From assembly GCF_900602065.1 (NCBI RefSeq), contig NZ_UWFN01000095.1, positions 248,001 to 312,000 of the forward strand: a stretch of 64,000 nt of DNA. The letters are read 5' to 3'. Source of the DNA: Pseudomonas viridiflava (lineage in GTDB: Bacteria; Pseudomonadota; Gammaproteobacteria; Pseudomonadales; Pseudomonadaceae). The notes below the pieces were generated by a model. That model was given only the letters and a program-made list of their open reading frames with translations. It did no database searches and was not told where the DNA came from. Positions 26,380 to 34,363 of the stretch are shown piece after piece (the first letter of the stretch is position 1; each line of letters starts with the position of its first letter). A program made the translations under genes and the position numbers.

Positions 26380-28293
26380 TCAAGAAGACAGGTAAGAAGA
26401 CCGTGTCAGCCCCAATCGCAGCGCGTCCAGGAAGTAGGTGCGTTCACGTGGGGTGATTTTGGCGCTGGCAACTTTGTCCCGGTAATGGGTCATCAGTTCT
26501 TCCGGCGACAAGTGCACATAACGCAGCATGTCTTCGATGGTGTCGTGGGTTTCGATGCCCGCGGAGTAAACGCTGCCATCCGGATTCTGGTAGATGTTCA
26601 CCGAATCGGTATCGCCGAACAGGTTGTGCATGTCGCCCAGAATTTCCTGATAAGCACCGACCAGGAACACACCCAGCAAGTAGTCTTCACCTTCATTCAG
26701 GCCGTGCACCGGCAGGCTGGTTTCAATGCTTTGCTCGTCCACGTATTGATTGATCTTGCCGTCGGAGTCGCAAGTCAGATCCTGCAAAACAGCACGACGC
26801 AGCGGCTCTTCGTTCAAGCGATGCAATGGGATGATCGGCAGCACCTGATCAATGGCCCAGGTGTCCGGCAGGCTCTGGAAGACCGAGAAGTTGCAGATGT
26901 ACTTGTCGGCGAGCTTGTCATTGAGTTCATCCAGCACCTGACGATGAGAGCGTTGGCGCGCTTTCAACGAGTTATGCAAACGACGGCAAACAGCGAAGTA
27001 GCACTGCTCACCCAGAGCTTTTTGCGACAGGGAGATTTTGCCATCGGCGTACTGGGTCGCGATGTCGCTCATGTAGTGAGTAGCGCGCCAGTAGGTCTCG
27101 GTGACCATTTCGATATCGGTCGGGCCGAGCAGGTCAACCAGCCATTGCAGCGTTTCCGGCAGGCTTTCCTTGTCCTCGATCACCGGCACTTCGTCGTTGT
27201 GCTTTTCGACGTCGGTGACTTGCACGACCAGCATCGCGTGGTGCGCGGTCAACGAACGGCCACTTTCCGAAAAAATGTGCGGGTGCGGCAGGCCCTGCGC
27301 GTCGCAGAACTCTTTCAGCATGCCCACTACCACACCGGCGTAATCGTCCATGTCGTAGTTGATGGAACTGGCGTTGCGCGAGTGAGTGCCGTCGTAATCG
27401 ACACCCAGGCCGCCGCCCACGTCGATGTGATCCACTGGCAGACCGAGATTGCGCAGTTCGCCGTAGTAACGAATCGCTTCCTTGAAGCCGTGCTGATAAT
27501 CCGCCAGGTTGGCGATCTGCGAGCCCATGTGAAAGTGCAGCAGGCGAATGCCCTGATCCAGACCTGCCTTGCGGAAGCGCTCGACCACCGAAAGCAATTG
27601 CGCCGCAGACAGACCAAACTTGGATTTCTCGCCGCCCGTGTCCGCCCATTTGCTGGACGCCAGAGAGGACAGGCGCACGCGCAAACCTACTTGTGGCTCG
27701 ACCTTGAGTTCGGCAGCTTCTTCGATGACCAGCTCAACTTCGGATTCTTTCTCGATCACGATGAACACGTTGTGACCCAGCTTCTGGCCCATCAGCGCCA
27801 GACGGATGAACTCGCGATCCTTGTACCCGTTGCACACGATGGTCCCGCCTTTCGGGGCCAGCGCCAGCACGGCCATCAGCTCAGGCTTGGAACCGGCCTC
27901 AAGACCGATCGATACGTTCTGGGTGGCGATAATGTTCTCCACCACCGCTTCCTGCTGGTTGACCTTGATCGGGTACAACGCGGTGTACTGGCTCTGGTAC
28001 TCCAGACGCGCAATGTTGGCGTCGAAAGCACCCGTCAACTGACGCACACGGTCTTGCAGAATGTCGGGGAAGCGCACCAGCAGCGGCAGGCTCAGCCCGC
28101 TCTTGCGCAAATCGTCGACTTGCTCGTAAAGATCGATAGGCGAACTGCCCGGCCCGTTGGGACGAACTTCAACACGACCTGCTTCATTGATCGCGAAATA
28201 ACCAGCGCCCCAATGGCGGATACCATAGACGCTGCGGCTGTCCGCAACGGTCCATTGGCTGCCATCGTCTTTACGTGTGCGTCGTACGGACAT
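26380..28293 (-). CDS. speA: Biosynthetic arginine decarboxylase
   Basis: A 637-residue PLP-dependent fold-III decarboxylase that turns arginine into agmatine, the first step of putrescine synthesis by the agmatine route. The full length and the N-terminus ([19 protein letters not shown]) match SpeA. The PLP lysine lies in [13 protein letters not shown], the phosphate site in [10 protein letters not shown] and [11 protein letters not shown], and a catalytic cysteine region lies towards the end ([12 protein letters not shown]). An AGGGGA ribosome site is six bases before the ATG. Upstream is a hairpin (28321-28346) and the SUI1 gene on the same strand; the order speA - SUI1 - NUDIX - DUF2333 is the one I recall in other pseudomonads. 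Confidence 0.96.
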   Translation of the reverse strand: MSVRRTRKDDGSQWTVADSRSVYGIRHWGAGYFAINEAGRVEVRPNGPGSSPIDLYEQVDDLRKSGLSLPLLVRFPDILQDRVRQLTGAFDANIARLEYQSQYTALYPIKVNQQEAVVENIIATQNVSIGLEAGSKPELMAVLALAPKGGTIVCNGYKDREFIRLALMGQKLGHNVFIVIEKESEVELVIEEAAELKVEPQVGLRVRLSSLASSKWADTGGEKSKFGLSAAQLLSVVERFRKAGLDQGIRLLHFHMGSQIANLADYQHGFKEAIRYYGELRNLGLPVDHIDVGGGLGVDYDGTHSRNASSINYDMDDYAGVVVGMLKEFCDAQGLPHPHIFSESGRSLTAHHAMLVVQVTDVEKHNDEVPVIEDKESLPETLQWLVDLLGPTDIEMVTETYWRATHYMSDIATQYADGKISLSQKALGEQCYFAVCRRLHNSLKARQRSHRQVLDELNDKLADKYICNFSVFQSLPDTWAIDQVLPIIPLHRLNEEPLRRAVLQDLTCDSDGKINQYVDEQSIETSLPVHGLNEGEDYLLGVFLVGAYQEILGDMHNLFGDTDSVNIYQNPDGSVYSAGIETHDTIEDMLRYVHLSPEELMTHYRDKVASAKITPRERTYFLDALRLGLTRSSYLSS

Positions 28294-28305
28294 CGAAGTC
28301 CCCTA

Positions 28306-28346
28306 TAAAAAAGTCAGGTAGCGCCAGCCGTAAGCGGGCTGGGCGC
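28306..28346 (-). terminator. Hairpin with T-tract in the speA leader
   Basis: On the minus strand GCGCC(C)AGCC pairs with GGCTGGCGC (9 bp, one bulge; 28346-28321), and a run of six T follows about eight bases later. It lies about 30 bases before the speA start. It could end the SUI1 transcript or attenuate speA. Not a textbook terminator because of the gap before the T-run. Confidence 0.45.
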
Positions 28347-28440
28347 AGTGTAAAGAGTGCAAGTGACGGTTTGGTGCCAGGCACTGATGGAGAATAGACC
28401 CGCGATGCAAGCCAGAGTTTGCATGCGGTCCGCCGTACCA

Positions 28441-28812
28441 TCAGCCGCCGGATTTTTTCGCCTTGAAGCCCTGCTTGATCAGCTCGGCCAGCAGCAACTC
28501 GACGTGATCGCCCTGAATCTCGATCACCCCGTCCTTGAGCGCTCCGCCGGTGCCGCATCGTTGCTTGAGGGTTTTGGCAAGATCCTTGAGGCCGTCTTCA
28601 GGCAAGGGCACGCCGGTAATAGTCGTTACCGTTTTACCGCCACGGCCTTTGCTTTCGCGGCGCACACGGGCGATACCATCCCCTTCGGGAATAAGCGTCT
28701 GTTTGCAGATGCAGGCATCAACGGGCTGACGACAGTCGGGACAATGCCGTCCCGCGTCGGTGGAAAATACCAGGCCACCCAGGGCGGCGAAGGATGAGGC
28801 TTTTTTAGCCAC
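28441..28812 (-). CDS. SUI1/eIF1-domain translation factor (YciH family)
   Basis: A 123-residue protein with the SUI1 fold, related to eukaryotic eIF1. The N-terminus contains a small cysteine cluster (CPDCRQPVDACIC), followed by the SUI1 domain (VRRESKGRGGKTVTTITGVP, then the C-terminal helix LLAELIKQGFKAKKSGG). I start it at GTG 28812, because AGAGGA lies six bases upstream and the result, VAKKASSF..., has the length and start I recall for the P. aeruginosa protein; an ATG at 28851 in the same frame has no ribosome site. In E. coli YciH acts as a stress-related translation inhibitor. Confidence 0.9.
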   Translation of the reverse strand: MAKKASSFAALGGLVFSTDAGRHCPDCRQPVDACICKQTLIPEGDGIARVRRESKGRGGKTVTTITGVPLPEDGLKDLAKTLKQRCGTGGALKDGVIEIQGDHVELLLAELIKQGFKAKKSGG

Positions 28813-29076
28813 CGCAAATCCTCTTGTTGAGGACTGAAGATTGGTCGACATCAATAATAGTCGGCCGCGAAGCCCCACTCAGGCAGGGGCAGCGCAACTG
28901 GACGGAACATCCGGCCAGCTTGAAAAGGTCGCGCAGTGTAACGGCAAACAGCCCCGTTGCTAAGGGCCAATGTGCGCCAATTTACTCAACATTTGCGACG
29001 TTGGGGATGGCTCGCCATCTAAGTGATCACTGCGTCATGTGGGAGATTCTATGTTTGCCTGCTGGCGCGATTCCAT

Positions 29077-29166
29077 GTGGGAGCGAATTTATTCGCGAAG
29101 GCGCCAGTACATCCGCAGCCTATGTATCGACCGAAATACCGCTTTCCCGAATGAATTCGGTCCCAC
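29077..29166. repeat. REP-like inverted repeat with mixed arms
   Basis: Left arm GTGGGAGCGAATTTATTCGC (29077 on) and right arm ending GAATGAATTCGGTCCCAC (to 29166) pair imperfectly. It lies in the 363-base interval between the SUI1 gene and the NUDIX gene. The rest of that interval holds the SUI1 upstream region and no gene that I can see. Confidence 0.75.
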
Positions 29167-29175
29167 ACAGGTCCA

Positions 29176-29742
29176 TCATGAGCCCGAGTTAATGGTCAGG
29201 CTGTGAGCACGCGTAGCTCCCAGATACCGCTTCAACGCCGCCACCGAGTCCGGGCAATAAGGCATATGTTCAGTTTCGCGCAAGGCCTCATCCACAGGAA
29301 TGAAGCGCGCCTCCAGCACCTCTTCAGGCTGCAGCGTCAAAGGCCCGTTCCAGACCGCCGAGAACACCGCACACCACAGCCGGTTGCCCGGTTGGTCGAA
29401 GAAGAAATGCTCATGCTCGGCAAGAGGCACACCGCTGACGCCCAATTCCTCGGCCAACTCCCGCGCAGCCGATTCGGCGTAGCTCTCGTCTGCTTGCACC
29501 ATGCCGCCCGCTGCCACATCCCAGTAACCGGGATAGATGGCTTTGCTCAGCGTGCGGCGATGCACGCACAACTCGCCCGCGGAATTGAACAGCAGAATAT
29601 AAGTGCCACGGCCGATCAGCCCGGCTTCGCGTAGTTGCGAGCGGACCATGCCCCCGAGCGGCTGGTCCAGCTCATCAACCCAGGCGATCAGTTCAGCGTC
29701 CGAGGCGGCGCGGTGCGCAGCCTCGGTGGTTGAGAACGACAT
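29176..29742 (-). CDS. NUDIX hydrolase (YfcD-like)
   Basis: A 188-residue NUDIX enzyme. The Nudix box is clear at about residues 80-102 (GGMVQADESYAES then AARELAEELGV), supplying the metal-binding REXXEE residues. The layout, with an N-terminal VDELDQPLGGMVRSQLREAG and RGTYILLFNSAGELCVHRRT, matches the IPP-isomerase-like YfcD group. I take ATG 29742; a TTG three bases further up is the only longer option. It begins three bases after the DUF2333 stop, so the two form an operon. Substrate unknown: a nucleoside diphosphate derivative. Confidence 0.92.
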   Translation of the reverse strand: MSFSTTEAAHRAASDAELIAWVDELDQPLGGMVRSQLREAGLIGRGTYILLFNSAGELCVHRRTLSKAIYPGYWDVAAGGMVQADESYAESAARELAEELGVSGVPLAEHEHFFFDQPGNRLWCAVFSAVWNGPLTLQPEEVLEARFIPVDEALRETEHMPYCPDSVAALKRYLGATRAHSLTINSGS

Positions 29743-29745
29743 CAA

Positions 29746-30825
29746 TCAGCCCTGCGACAGCAATTGACGAAGGTCGATCACAGCGGCGTTGGCGCGGGAA
29801 ATATAGTTGGCCATGACCAACGAGTGGTTAGCCAAAACGCCGAACGCGCTGCCGTTGAGCACCATCGGGCTCCACAGCGGTTCTTGCGAAGCTTCCAGCT
29901 CGCGAATGATCTGACGCACGCTGACGGTGGCGTTTTTCTTGGCCAGTACGTCGGCGAAGTCGACTTCGATGGCGCGCAGCAAGTGCGACAGCGCCCAAGC
30001 CTGACCGCGTGCTTCATAGAACACGTTGTCGATTTCCAGCCATGGTGTCTCAACGATCTCCTCATCAACCTGCGGCACTTCGCCCGGCTTTACCGCCACC
30101 ACCGCTTCGGTTTTCAGGGTGCTGTTGAGTTTCACACGGCCAACGCTGGCCGAAAGACGCTGCGACAGCGAACCCAGACGGGTATTAACGTCGCCCAGCC
30201 AGTTGCTGAGATTGTCAGCACGCGCATAGAACAGCGCAGTCTTTGAGTTCGGGTCAGACAGACGCGCTTCATAGCGATTCAGCGCCGCAATGCCTTCGCG
30301 ATACTGAGACTCGCTGGAAGGGAGAACCCAGCTGTTGTTGCTGAAGTTGAACAACGGCTCAGCGCGGGCCAAGTCACCGTCTTCAGCCGATTGTGATTGC
30401 GAGCGAGAGAAATCCTTACGCAAGGCACGGCTCAAATCCCGCACCTGGAACATTACGCCGTATTCCCAGCTAGGAATATTGTCCAGCCACAAGCCTGGCG
30501 GCATGCGGTCGTTGGACAGATAACCACCGCGCTTGTCGAGCAGCGTGCCTACGACGGTTTTCAGGGTTTCAACAGTGGTGTAACCAATCACCATCTGCTT
30601 GCCTTCACGCTCGGCCGCAGCCTGAGCATTTTGCTGGACGGGGAACAACGCCGGTTCACTGCTCCAGTACCAGCCGATCAGCAATGTGACCACCAGGTAA
30701 ATCGCGACCACGGCACCCAGCGCACGGCTGTAAAACAGCCCGCCCAGATAACCACGGCGCTTGACCGAAGCCGGTTCATCGACGCGCTCTTTTGCGCTGC
30801 CTGCGCGGTTCTTCCAATCCAGCAT
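29746..30825 (-). CDS. DUF2333 membrane-anchored protein
   Basis: A 359-residue protein with a cytoplasmic N-terminus (to about residue 32), one membrane anchor at about 33-52 (LGAVVAIYLVVTLLIGWYW), and a large presumably periplasmic alpha-helical domain. This matches DUF2333, found next to the NUDIX gene in pseudomonads (PA4842 as recalled). No catalytic motif is seen and no function is known. Two serine- and glutamine-rich stretches (about 145-150 and 170-180) are likely loops. It is the first gene of the unit that continues into NUDIX. Confidence 0.88.
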   Translation of the reverse strand: MLDWKNRAGSAKERVDEPASVKRRGYLGGLFYSRALGAVVAIYLVVTLLIGWYWSSEPALFPVQQNAQAAAEREGKQMVIGYTTVETLKTVVGTLLDKRGGYLSNDRMPPGLWLDNIPSWEYGVMFQVRDLSRALRKDFSRSQSQSAEDGDLARAEPLFNFSNNSWVLPSSESQYREGIAALNRYEARLSDPNSKTALFYARADNLSNWLGDVNTRLGSLSQRLSASVGRVKLNSTLKTEAVVAVKPGEVPQVDEEIVETPWLEIDNVFYEARGQAWALSHLLRAIEVDFADVLAKKNATVSVRQIIRELEASQEPLWSPMVLNGSAFGVLANHSLVMANYISRANAAVIDLRQLLSQG

Positions 30826-30940
30826 GGCTATGTCCTTTCAATCACGGGGTTCAGTGCTCTGACCGCAACCTTACAGCAAGGTGCCTTTTGCAGGTATGTC
30901 GAGGTGGGAGGTTTTGTTGAGGATGTCTCAAGAGTTCAGG

Positions 30941-31135
30941 TCTGACGCACCACAGTCTCCCGGCAAATACAGAATCTGTAGGAGCTGCCGAAGGCTGCGA
31001 AAGCAATCTTCCTGAAACACCGCCATCGCAGCCTTCGGCAGCTCCTACAGGGGTTGGTGTTTGCCGCACTCGAAACGACCACAACAAAAGCAGAAGCGCC
31101 CTACAACATTGATGATTGACCCAGAACAGCTGCGC
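30941..31135. repeat. Direct repeat, copy 1 (contains a REP pair)
   Basis: This segment matches 31372-31566 at a fixed offset of 431 bases through the REP core. The inner REP pair (30976-31050, class GGAGCTGCCGAAGGCTGCGA) and its borders to about 31062 are identical in both copies, while the flanks differ (4 of 39 bases on the left; roughly one in five on the right, including a replaced patch). The flanks share acaacaaaa...cctaca...cattg...gattgaccca. Confidence 0.88.
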
Positions 31136-31191
31136 TCTGACCATTCTGTCATTAGCTAACACCACAGCAGAAAGCAAGATTAAGGCACGTC

Positions 31192-31446
31192 ATGCCCCTA
31201 ACTGAGAAAGAACTGATAGAACGCGATGCCAAACGGAATATAGGTGAGGAATTATTGGCAGCAATACAGGACATAAAATCCCATCGCTTTGGAGGGGTTC
31301 ATCTGAATCGCCAAACGTTAACACCCACCTGTAGGAGCTCACGAGCAACGCGAGGCAGCGATGGCATTGTGTCTGACACACCGCAGTCGCCCGGCAAACA
31401 CAGAATCTGTAGGAGCTGCCGAAGGCTGCGAAAGCAATCTTCCTGA
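31192..31446 (+). pseudogene. Possible truncated gene; N-terminal fragment resembling antitoxin/HTH regulators
   Basis: The first 34-39 codons (MPLTEKELIERDAKRNIGEE then LLAAIQDIKSHRFG) look like a genuine protein start, with an AAGG ribosome site. They resemble the helical N-terminus of small HTH-type antitoxin proteins, in which a helix-turn-helix would follow. After that the frame runs into repeat sequence (CTGTAGGAGC at 31329 and the second direct-repeat copy), so the rest of the gene is missing. The family match is from memory and is weak. It may instead be a short standalone ORF. Confidence 0.35.
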
Positions 31447-31566
31447 AACACCGCCATCGCAGCCTTCGGCAGCTCCTACAGGGGTTGGTGTTGTTGCCTA
31501 TTAAACAACCACAACAAAACCAGAAACGTCCTACAGCATTGGCCATTGACCCAAAACGGCTGCTCT
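31372..31566. repeat. Direct repeat, copy 2 (contains a REP pair)
   Basis: Second copy of the 195-base repeat described at 30941-31135; its REP pair is 31407-31481. An extra single REP arm (ctgtaggagctcacgagcaa, about 31329) lies just upstream, so this patch has received several repeat insertions. Confidence 0.88.
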
Positions 31567-31641
31567 TTGATCATTCCCGCCCTGAGCCTAAGAACTCTGA
31601 CAACCGTACACCCGCCACGATAGACAGCGGTTATTTTGCGC

Positions 31642-31767
31642 CTGCGCTAAGGTCACTTAGCGCAGACGTTTTATGCATCTGCACGTCTGTTATGTCGGGA
31701 GTCGGCTAATAAAAGACCCTTCGGGGGAATATGCCGGCACTGGTTGTTGGTGTTCTTAGCTCCCGAC
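31642..31767 (+). promoter_or_regulatory. Hairpin-rich leader of the BRO-N gene
   Basis: Three inverted repeats in a row. Hairpin 1: perfect 10-bp stem CTGCGCTAAG (31642-31651), loop GTCA, inverse 31656-31665. Hairpin 2: CAGACGT (31663-31669) with 31683-31689; it shares bases 31663-31665 with hairpin 1, so the two could compete. Hairpin 3: GTCGGGAG + CTAA (31694-31709, with a TCGG bulge) paired to TTAGCTCCCGAC (31756-31767), enclosing about 46 bases. It ends 28 bases before the ATG at 31796. The arrangement suggests a structured mRNA leader, but there is no known riboswitch match. Confidence 0.5.
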
Positions 31768-31795
31768 GCCTTCAGTTAAAACAAGGACAGACAGC

Positions 31796-32284
31796 ATGGA
31801 CACGCCTTTCGAACCCCTGCGCTTTACCCGCCAGAAGCAGCACCTGCACGCTCTGATCATGGAGCAACAAGCGTGGTTCTGCGCACGCGATCTGGGCCGC
31901 TTGATGGGCCTGTTCCTTGAAAACCGTCTGGTCCGCAAGCTCGACCCCGACCAACGCTGCACCTTGAATCTGCAGTACTACGGCGAAGCGCAGGAAATGC
32001 TCATGGTCAGCGAGTCTGCGGCATATGCCTTGCTGGTCCACCACCATCACCCTGCCAACAACCAGTTGCGCCAGTGGATCACCCACGAAGTCATGCCCGC
32101 CCTGCTCGCCGCGCCCATTCATTCACACCACAACAGCCCAACCCCCGCCCGACTGGAGTGGCAGGGCGGCGAGTTGAGCGTGATTCATTGGCAGAATGAA
32201 CCGTGGATCCGGCTGCGGGACATGCCGAGCTTGTTGCCAGGGCGAGAGGGGTTGCCCGCAAAAAAAGAGAAATGGGAGGCATAG
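31796..32284 (+). CDS. BRO-N (phage antirepressor-type) domain protein
   Basis: A 162-residue protein. The BRO-N/ANT-type domain spans about residues 5-105: LRFTRQKQHLHALIMEQQAW then FCARDLGRLMG, RKLDPDQRCTLNLQ, the conserved VSESAAYALLV, and LRQWITHEVMPALLAA. A shorter tail (about 110-162) has no clear domain. Proteins of this type are DNA-binding phage antirepressors or stray copies in chromosomes. An AAGGA ribosome site lies eight bases before the ATG, and a long structured leader precedes it. No other phage gene is near. It interrupts the conserved order DUF2333-gcbA. Confidence 0.85.
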   Translation: MDTPFEPLRFTRQKQHLHALIMEQQAWFCARDLGRLMGLFLENRLVRKLDPDQRCTLNLQYYGEAQEMLMVSESAAYALLVHHHHPANNQLRQWITHEVMPALLAAPIHSHHNSPTPARLEWQGGELSVIHWQNEPWIRLRDMPSLLPGREGLPAKKEKWEA

Positions 32285-32452
32285 CTGGACGCTGAACTCG
32301 ACTTGGCGCTCTGTTTGGGGCGATCTGAGAGGCAGAACCATCCAGTCATCGAATAGTTGCCAATTATTTGACTTAGGGCACGTTTGCGTTGGAGAGTAGG
32401 TGGTAGCATAGCGCCAGCAGTGATCCACCAGAGAACACACACGTAGCCCGAT

Positions 32453-34114
32453 ATGACCGAGCCAGCAGATCCAAGTCGCGATCGTCTCAAACATCATTTC
32501 GCTCAGCGCGTCATTCATCAGGCACGTCAGATTCTTGAGGCTTGGCAGCGACTGCAGCAAGGCGAATGGTCTGCGGCGGATATGGCGGAATTTCAGGACG
32601 CCAACCAGCGTTTGCTGCGCTTCGCCGAGCGTTTTGAACAGACCGAGCATATCGAGCTGGCGCAAGCCATCAATACGTCGCTGGAAGGGGTCGAGGCTAA
32701 TCGCGGTCGTCTAAGCAGCGCCTTGATCACTGAACTCAACGGTTTGATGCAGCGTTTGTCGCGTACCGGGCTACGTCATGGTGACCGATTCGAACAAACC
32801 GCCCTGCCGCCTCTGCGCAAGCCTATTTATATCGCTCTGCAGGATTTTGATCGCGCCGAGCGTCTGACCAAGCAGCTTGAGTTTTTCGGCCTGTTCGCTC
32901 AGGCCGTCAATGGGCTGGCTCATTTCCAGGCCGCCATGGCTCATCGTCACCCGGCAGCTATCGTGATCGATGTGGACTTCTGCGGCCCGGGCGAAGGCCT
33001 GAAGTTGGCGGCAGGGGTTCAGCAAGGCCTTGAGCAGAAATTGCCGCTGCTGTTCTTCAGTCATCATGAAACCGATACCCCTACCCGACTCGCTGCAGTG
33101 CGCGCCGGGGGCGAAGAGTTTTTGACCGGCACGCTGGAAGCGTCGAGCCTGCTGGAAAAAATAGAAATCCTCACCTGCGTGGCGCAATACGAGCCTTATA
33201 AGGTGCTGATTATTGATGACTCGCGCGCGCAGGCCTTACACACCGAGCGATTGCTGAACAGCGCCGGGATCGTGACTCGTACGTTGCTGGATCCGATCCA
33301 GGCCATGGCCGAACTCGCTGACTTCCAGCCGGACCTGATCATCCTTGATATGTACATGCCGGGCTGCACCGGTACCGAGCTGGCCAAGGTCATCCGCCAC
33401 AACGACCGTTATGTCAGTGTGCCGATCATTTACCTGTCTGCCGAAGACGATCTGGACAAGCAGCTGGATGCGATGAGCGAAGGTGGCGATGACTTCCTGA
33501 CCAAGCCGATCAAGCCGCGCCATCTGATTACCACTGTACGCAACCGTGCTGCACGAGCTCGCAACCTCAAGGCGCGTATGGTTCGTGACAGCCTGACCGG
33601 CCTGTATAACCACACGCATATCCTGCAATTGCTGGAAGACTGCAGCTTCCGCGCGCGCCGGGAAAATCAGCGTCTGTGCTTCGCGATGCTCGACATTGAC
33701 CATTTCAAGAAGGTCAATGACAGCCACGGCCATCCCATGGGCGACCGGGTGATCAAGAGCCTCGCGCTGTTCCTCAAGCAACGGCTACGCAAAACCGACT
33801 ACATCGGGCGTTATGGCGGAGAAGAATTCGCCATCGTGATGCCTGATACCGATATCCATAGTGCCCACTTGGTGCTGGATGAAATCCGCCGCCGCTTCGC
33901 CGAGATCCACTATCCCGCACAACCGGCGGACCTGTTCTGCACCTTTAGTGCCGGGGTGGTGGAAATGAGTGATAAAGACGACAGCCTGCTACTGGCCTCC
34001 CGCGCCGACGAAGCGCTGTATCGCGCCAAACATGCAGGGCGCAATCATGTGTTTCTTGAACATGATGCGAAGCAGAGCTCGCTGTTGTTGGCCAGCAGGG
34101 CTGACAAGGCCTGA
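32453..34114 (+). CDS. gcbA: Diguanylate cyclase response regulator GcbA/AdcA-type
   Basis: A 553-residue protein that should make cyclic di-GMP and promote attachment. N-terminal helical region (about 1-115), a degenerate receiver-like domain (about 125-240), a true receiver (about 245-365) with VLIIDDSR and the aspartate in LIILDMYMPG, then a GGDEF domain. The active site is GGEEF at 455-459, and an intact product-inhibition site RKTD at 446-449 lies five residues before it. Its position beside dsbD, aroQ and accBC matches PA4843. Oddity: the final residues SSLLLASRADKA echo DSLLLASRADEA some 30 residues earlier, encoded with mostly different codons. Confidence 0.88.
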   Translation: MTEPADPSRDRLKHHFAQRVIHQARQILEAWQRLQQGEWSAADMAEFQDANQRLLRFAERFEQTEHIELAQAINTSLEGVEANRGRLSSALITELNGLMQRLSRTGLRHGDRFEQTALPPLRKPIYIALQDFDRAERLTKQLEFFGLFAQAVNGLAHFQAAMAHRHPAAIVIDVDFCGPGEGLKLAAGVQQGLEQKLPLLFFSHHETDTPTRLAAVRAGGEEFLTGTLEASSLLEKIEILTCVAQYEPYKVLIIDDSRAQALHTERLLNSAGIVTRTLLDPIQAMAELADFQPDLIILDMYMPGCTGTELAKVIRHNDRYVSVPIIYLSAEDDLDKQLDAMSEGGDDFLTKPIKPRHLITTVRNRAARARNLKARMVRDSLTGLYNHTHILQLLEDCSFRARRENQRLCFAMLDIDHFKKVNDSHGHPMGDRVIKSLALFLKQRLRKTDYIGRYGGEEFAIVMPDTDIHSAHLVLDEIRRRFAEIHYPAQPADLFCTFSAGVVEMSDKDDSLLLASRADEALYRAKHAGRNHVFLEHDAKQSSLLLASRADKA

Positions 34115-34148
34115 GTTATTTACCGGGCGAGCGCAAGGCTGGCAGGAC

Positions 34149-34224
34149 CGAATTCATTCGGGAGGACGGTATTTCTGACGACAAATTTTCTGCGGACGTG
34201 CCGGCCCCTTCGCGAATGAATTCG
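34149..34224. repeat. REP-like inverted repeat with CGAATTCATTCG arms
   Basis: Exact 12-bp arms at 34149-34160 and 34213-34224. It belongs to the GGACCGAATTCATTCGG class also seen at 13878 and 29077. Lies between gcbA and dsbD. Confidence 0.8.
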
Positions 34225-34363
34225 CTCCTACAGAAAATCGCATCCATCCAGTCAATTGTGCGGTGATTGCTAATCGCTCGGAAACCCCCACTTACAAACC
34301 CCATTCCTGCACGCTGCGAAACACTCCGCTATCATGCGCAAACTTTTGCGACTCGAGACTGCC

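Noticed and set aside
26347..28308. 653-codon frame antisense to speA
   Set aside because: A shadow of speA; the amino-acid composition is that of a reverse frame and no motif is present.
32123..32665. 180-codon minus-strand frame between the BRO-N gene and gcbA
   Set aside because: It overlaps both genes and has no ribosome site; judged a shadow.
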